A stretch of DNA of 64,000 bases, from NCBI RefSeq assembly GCF_001426265.1, contig NZ_LMDG01000014.1, positions 485 to 64,484 of the forward strand, written 5' to 3'. Below, piece by piece: positions 62,854-64,000 of the stretch. The notes under the pieces are model-generated. The model saw nothing but the letters and a program-made list of their open reading frames with translations, did no database searches and was not told the DNA's origin. The position numbers were made by a program, and so were the translations under genes. Within the stretch, counting starts at the first letter, position 1; each line of letters starts with the position of its first letter. The DNA is from Rhizobium sp. Root1220. GTDB lineage: Bacteria; Pseudomonadota; Alphaproteobacteria; Rhizobiales; Rhizobiaceae.

Positions 62854-63963
62854 TCACAGCGCCCGTGCGAGGGTCGTTGGCGCGCCCCTTCCGCCGCATC
62901 CCCAGTTCCAGTCACGGTTTTTTCCCGTGTCGAGATGGATGGAATCCGTGTGGCAGTAGGTGCCGACGCCACCGCGTTCGGGCAACGAGCGGATGTAGCC
63001 TGCTACGTCCCATTTGGAAACGCCGCTGACCTGAATGTCGGCGGCATCGCAGCTCTTGTGCATGGACTCTTCCGCGCCGCCGGCCATCCTGTTGTGTTCC
63101 GGGTCCCGATAGCCCGAGGTGACCACGACCGGCTTGCCGAAATGGGTTTCGACAGCCTTGATGACGTTCAGAAGATTGGGCTTGAAGCACCCGACCTCGA
63201 CTTTGTCGTTCTGAATGTGAAGCCCGTTGGGCGCCATGCGCGTCATGCCGGGCAGGGAGGCCTTCTGCAGGAGGCCCGAAAGGCTGCCGAGCAGATTTTG
63301 CCTCGGTGCGCTGTAAAGAGCGTTCACTGTCTGACCGGGAAGCGCGCCCGTTGCCAATGCAGTGTGGGCGGGCGTGATCTGTGTGCTGACGTTCTCGGAG
63401 GATTGCTGCGGCAGCACGGCTTGACCCTGCTGTGGCTGTTCGGGCGGTGTCTGGCTGCTGTAGACGCTGGACCGCGTCGGGCTGACACCGGCCGGGGCAT
63501 ACGCGTTCCCGCCGGGCGATTGCAGTACAGTCGATGTCGGATTGTTCTGCGATGTTGAACGGGCTGAAAATATGCTGATCGCCTGGGCATTGATTCCCGT
63601 CGACTGCATCGTCAGGCCGCCGATATTGGCGGGGGCGGAGGCAGCCGACCCCGCGGCCATCGGCTGCGCTTCACCCGGCTGCGCTGTTGCTGCTGCCTGC
63701 GCACCGGATGCGCTGACCATCGGGTCGCGATAGCCGGGCTGGGCAACAGGTGCGTTTGCGGCGGTGCTTTGCTGGCCCGTGGATGGATCGGCGGGGGTGA
63801 GCACGGCGGCTGCATCGACGGCTTTCTTGTCCGACACGCAGCCGGCCAGCGCCAACACCGACGTGGCGACCAGAAGTGCAGCCCCGAGGGGCATGCGCTT
63901 TTCGATAGCGAACAAGCGAGCAATCTCCAAAATGGAGGCGAAACCCGCTGAAAGTCGCGCCAT
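62854..63963 (-). CDS. M15-type (YcbK-like) lipoprotein peptidase
   Basis: The 369-residue frame from 63963 contains a lipobox (LALAGC) 42 residues in. A start at 63894 would give a normal 19-residue signal, so either start is possible. A long Ser/Ala/Gln/Pro-rich linker (about residues 45-235) precedes the C-terminal M15-like domain with TSGYRDPEHN, HKSCDAADI (His and Asp ligands) and the final His in DSIHLDTG. It would be a murein-directed peptidase or carboxypeptidase anchored in a membrane and reaching the wall through the linker. The active-site histidines are intact. Confidence 0.85.
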   Translation of the reverse strand: MARLSAGFASILEIARLFAIEKRMPLGAALLVATSVLALAGCVSDKKAVDAAAVLTPADPSTGQQSTAANAPVAQPGYRDPMVSASGAQAAATAQPGEAQPMAAGSAASAPANIGGLTMQSTGINAQAISIFSARSTSQNNPTSTVLQSPGGNAYAPAGVSPTRSSVYSSQTPPEQPQQGQAVLPQQSSENVSTQITPAHTALATGALPGQTVNALYSAPRQNLLGSLSGLLQKASLPGMTRMAPNGLHIQNDKVEVGCFKPNLLNVIKAVETHFGKPVVVTSGYRDPEHNRMAGGAEESMHKSCDAADIQVSGVSKWDVAGYIRSLPERGGVGTYCHTDSIHLDTGKNRDWNWGCGGRGAPTTLARAL

Positions 63964-64000
63964 TCGCCTTGAGTCAGCTGGAGAGTGCCCGTTGCTTCGG

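Overview
The window looks like alphaproteobacterial DNA of the Rhizobiaceae (Rhizobium/Agrobacterium type). The evidence is a tet(30)-type tetR/tetA pair, DUF982, DUF992, DUF1254 and DUF4239 proteins, a GlpSTPQUV-like ABC transporter beside dihydroxyacetone kinases, and many small rhizobial-type proteins with AGGAGG ribosome sites. This is inferred from gene content; no ribosomal RNA is present.

1-14954 is the right part of an integrative element. It ends in a tyrosine recombinase (13198-14643) beside a 3' fragment of tRNA-Lys (14905-14954), the expected far junction of an island inserted in a tRNA-Lys gene. It carries a lone cytosine-5 DNA methyltransferase, an AbiEi-like antitoxin without a visible toxin, a domain-sized remnant of ornithine carbamoyltransferase, and a co-directional block (5672-13111). 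The block opens with a protein that has family-A polymerase-like motifs and continues with a metallophosphoesterase and eight tightly spaced genes, six of which are diverged paralogues of one zinc-ribbon family. The same GTCAACAAA/TTTGTTGAC inverted repeat lies before the polymerase-like gene and between the integrase and the att site.

15-31.5 kb is a decayed accessory region. It holds pseudogenes of a DUF1254 protein, a globin, a TPR regulator, a GNAT acetyltransferase, a second DUF1254 protein and a HAD phosphatase, and a monooxygenase with an apparent internal deletion. Between them sit intact tetR/tetA with three tandem operators, an RND efflux pump with its adaptor, cspA and one intact DUF1254 gene.

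32-43 kb is mostly ordinary chromosome-type content: an orphan TadE/TadE/TadG set, small rhizobial proteins (one ending in a sliding-clamp-binding type motif), DUF4239 and CorC-like membrane proteins, DUF992, a lipoprotein, a lytic transglycosylase, a hydroxypyruvate-isomerase-like enzyme and a class III nucleotide cyclase.

43.2-55 kb is one minus-strand gene series of 13 genes: binding protein, two permeases, a small two-helix membrane protein and two ATPases, then an ATP-type dihydroxyacetone kinase, DhaL, DhaM, HPr, enzyme I, a helix-turn-helix protein and DhaK. It appears to couple import of a small polyol or triose to two alternative ways of phosphorylating it. Three TGTTTAG repeats precede it.

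55.2-59.1 kb is a frameshifted LysR gene divergent from three short-chain dehydrogenases and a glyoxalase-fold protein. 59.2-62.7 kb holds two tRNA-Glu genes (CTC and TTC) around a Tat-exported DUF1254 protein and a broken integrase. The window closes with an M15-type lipoprotein peptidase.
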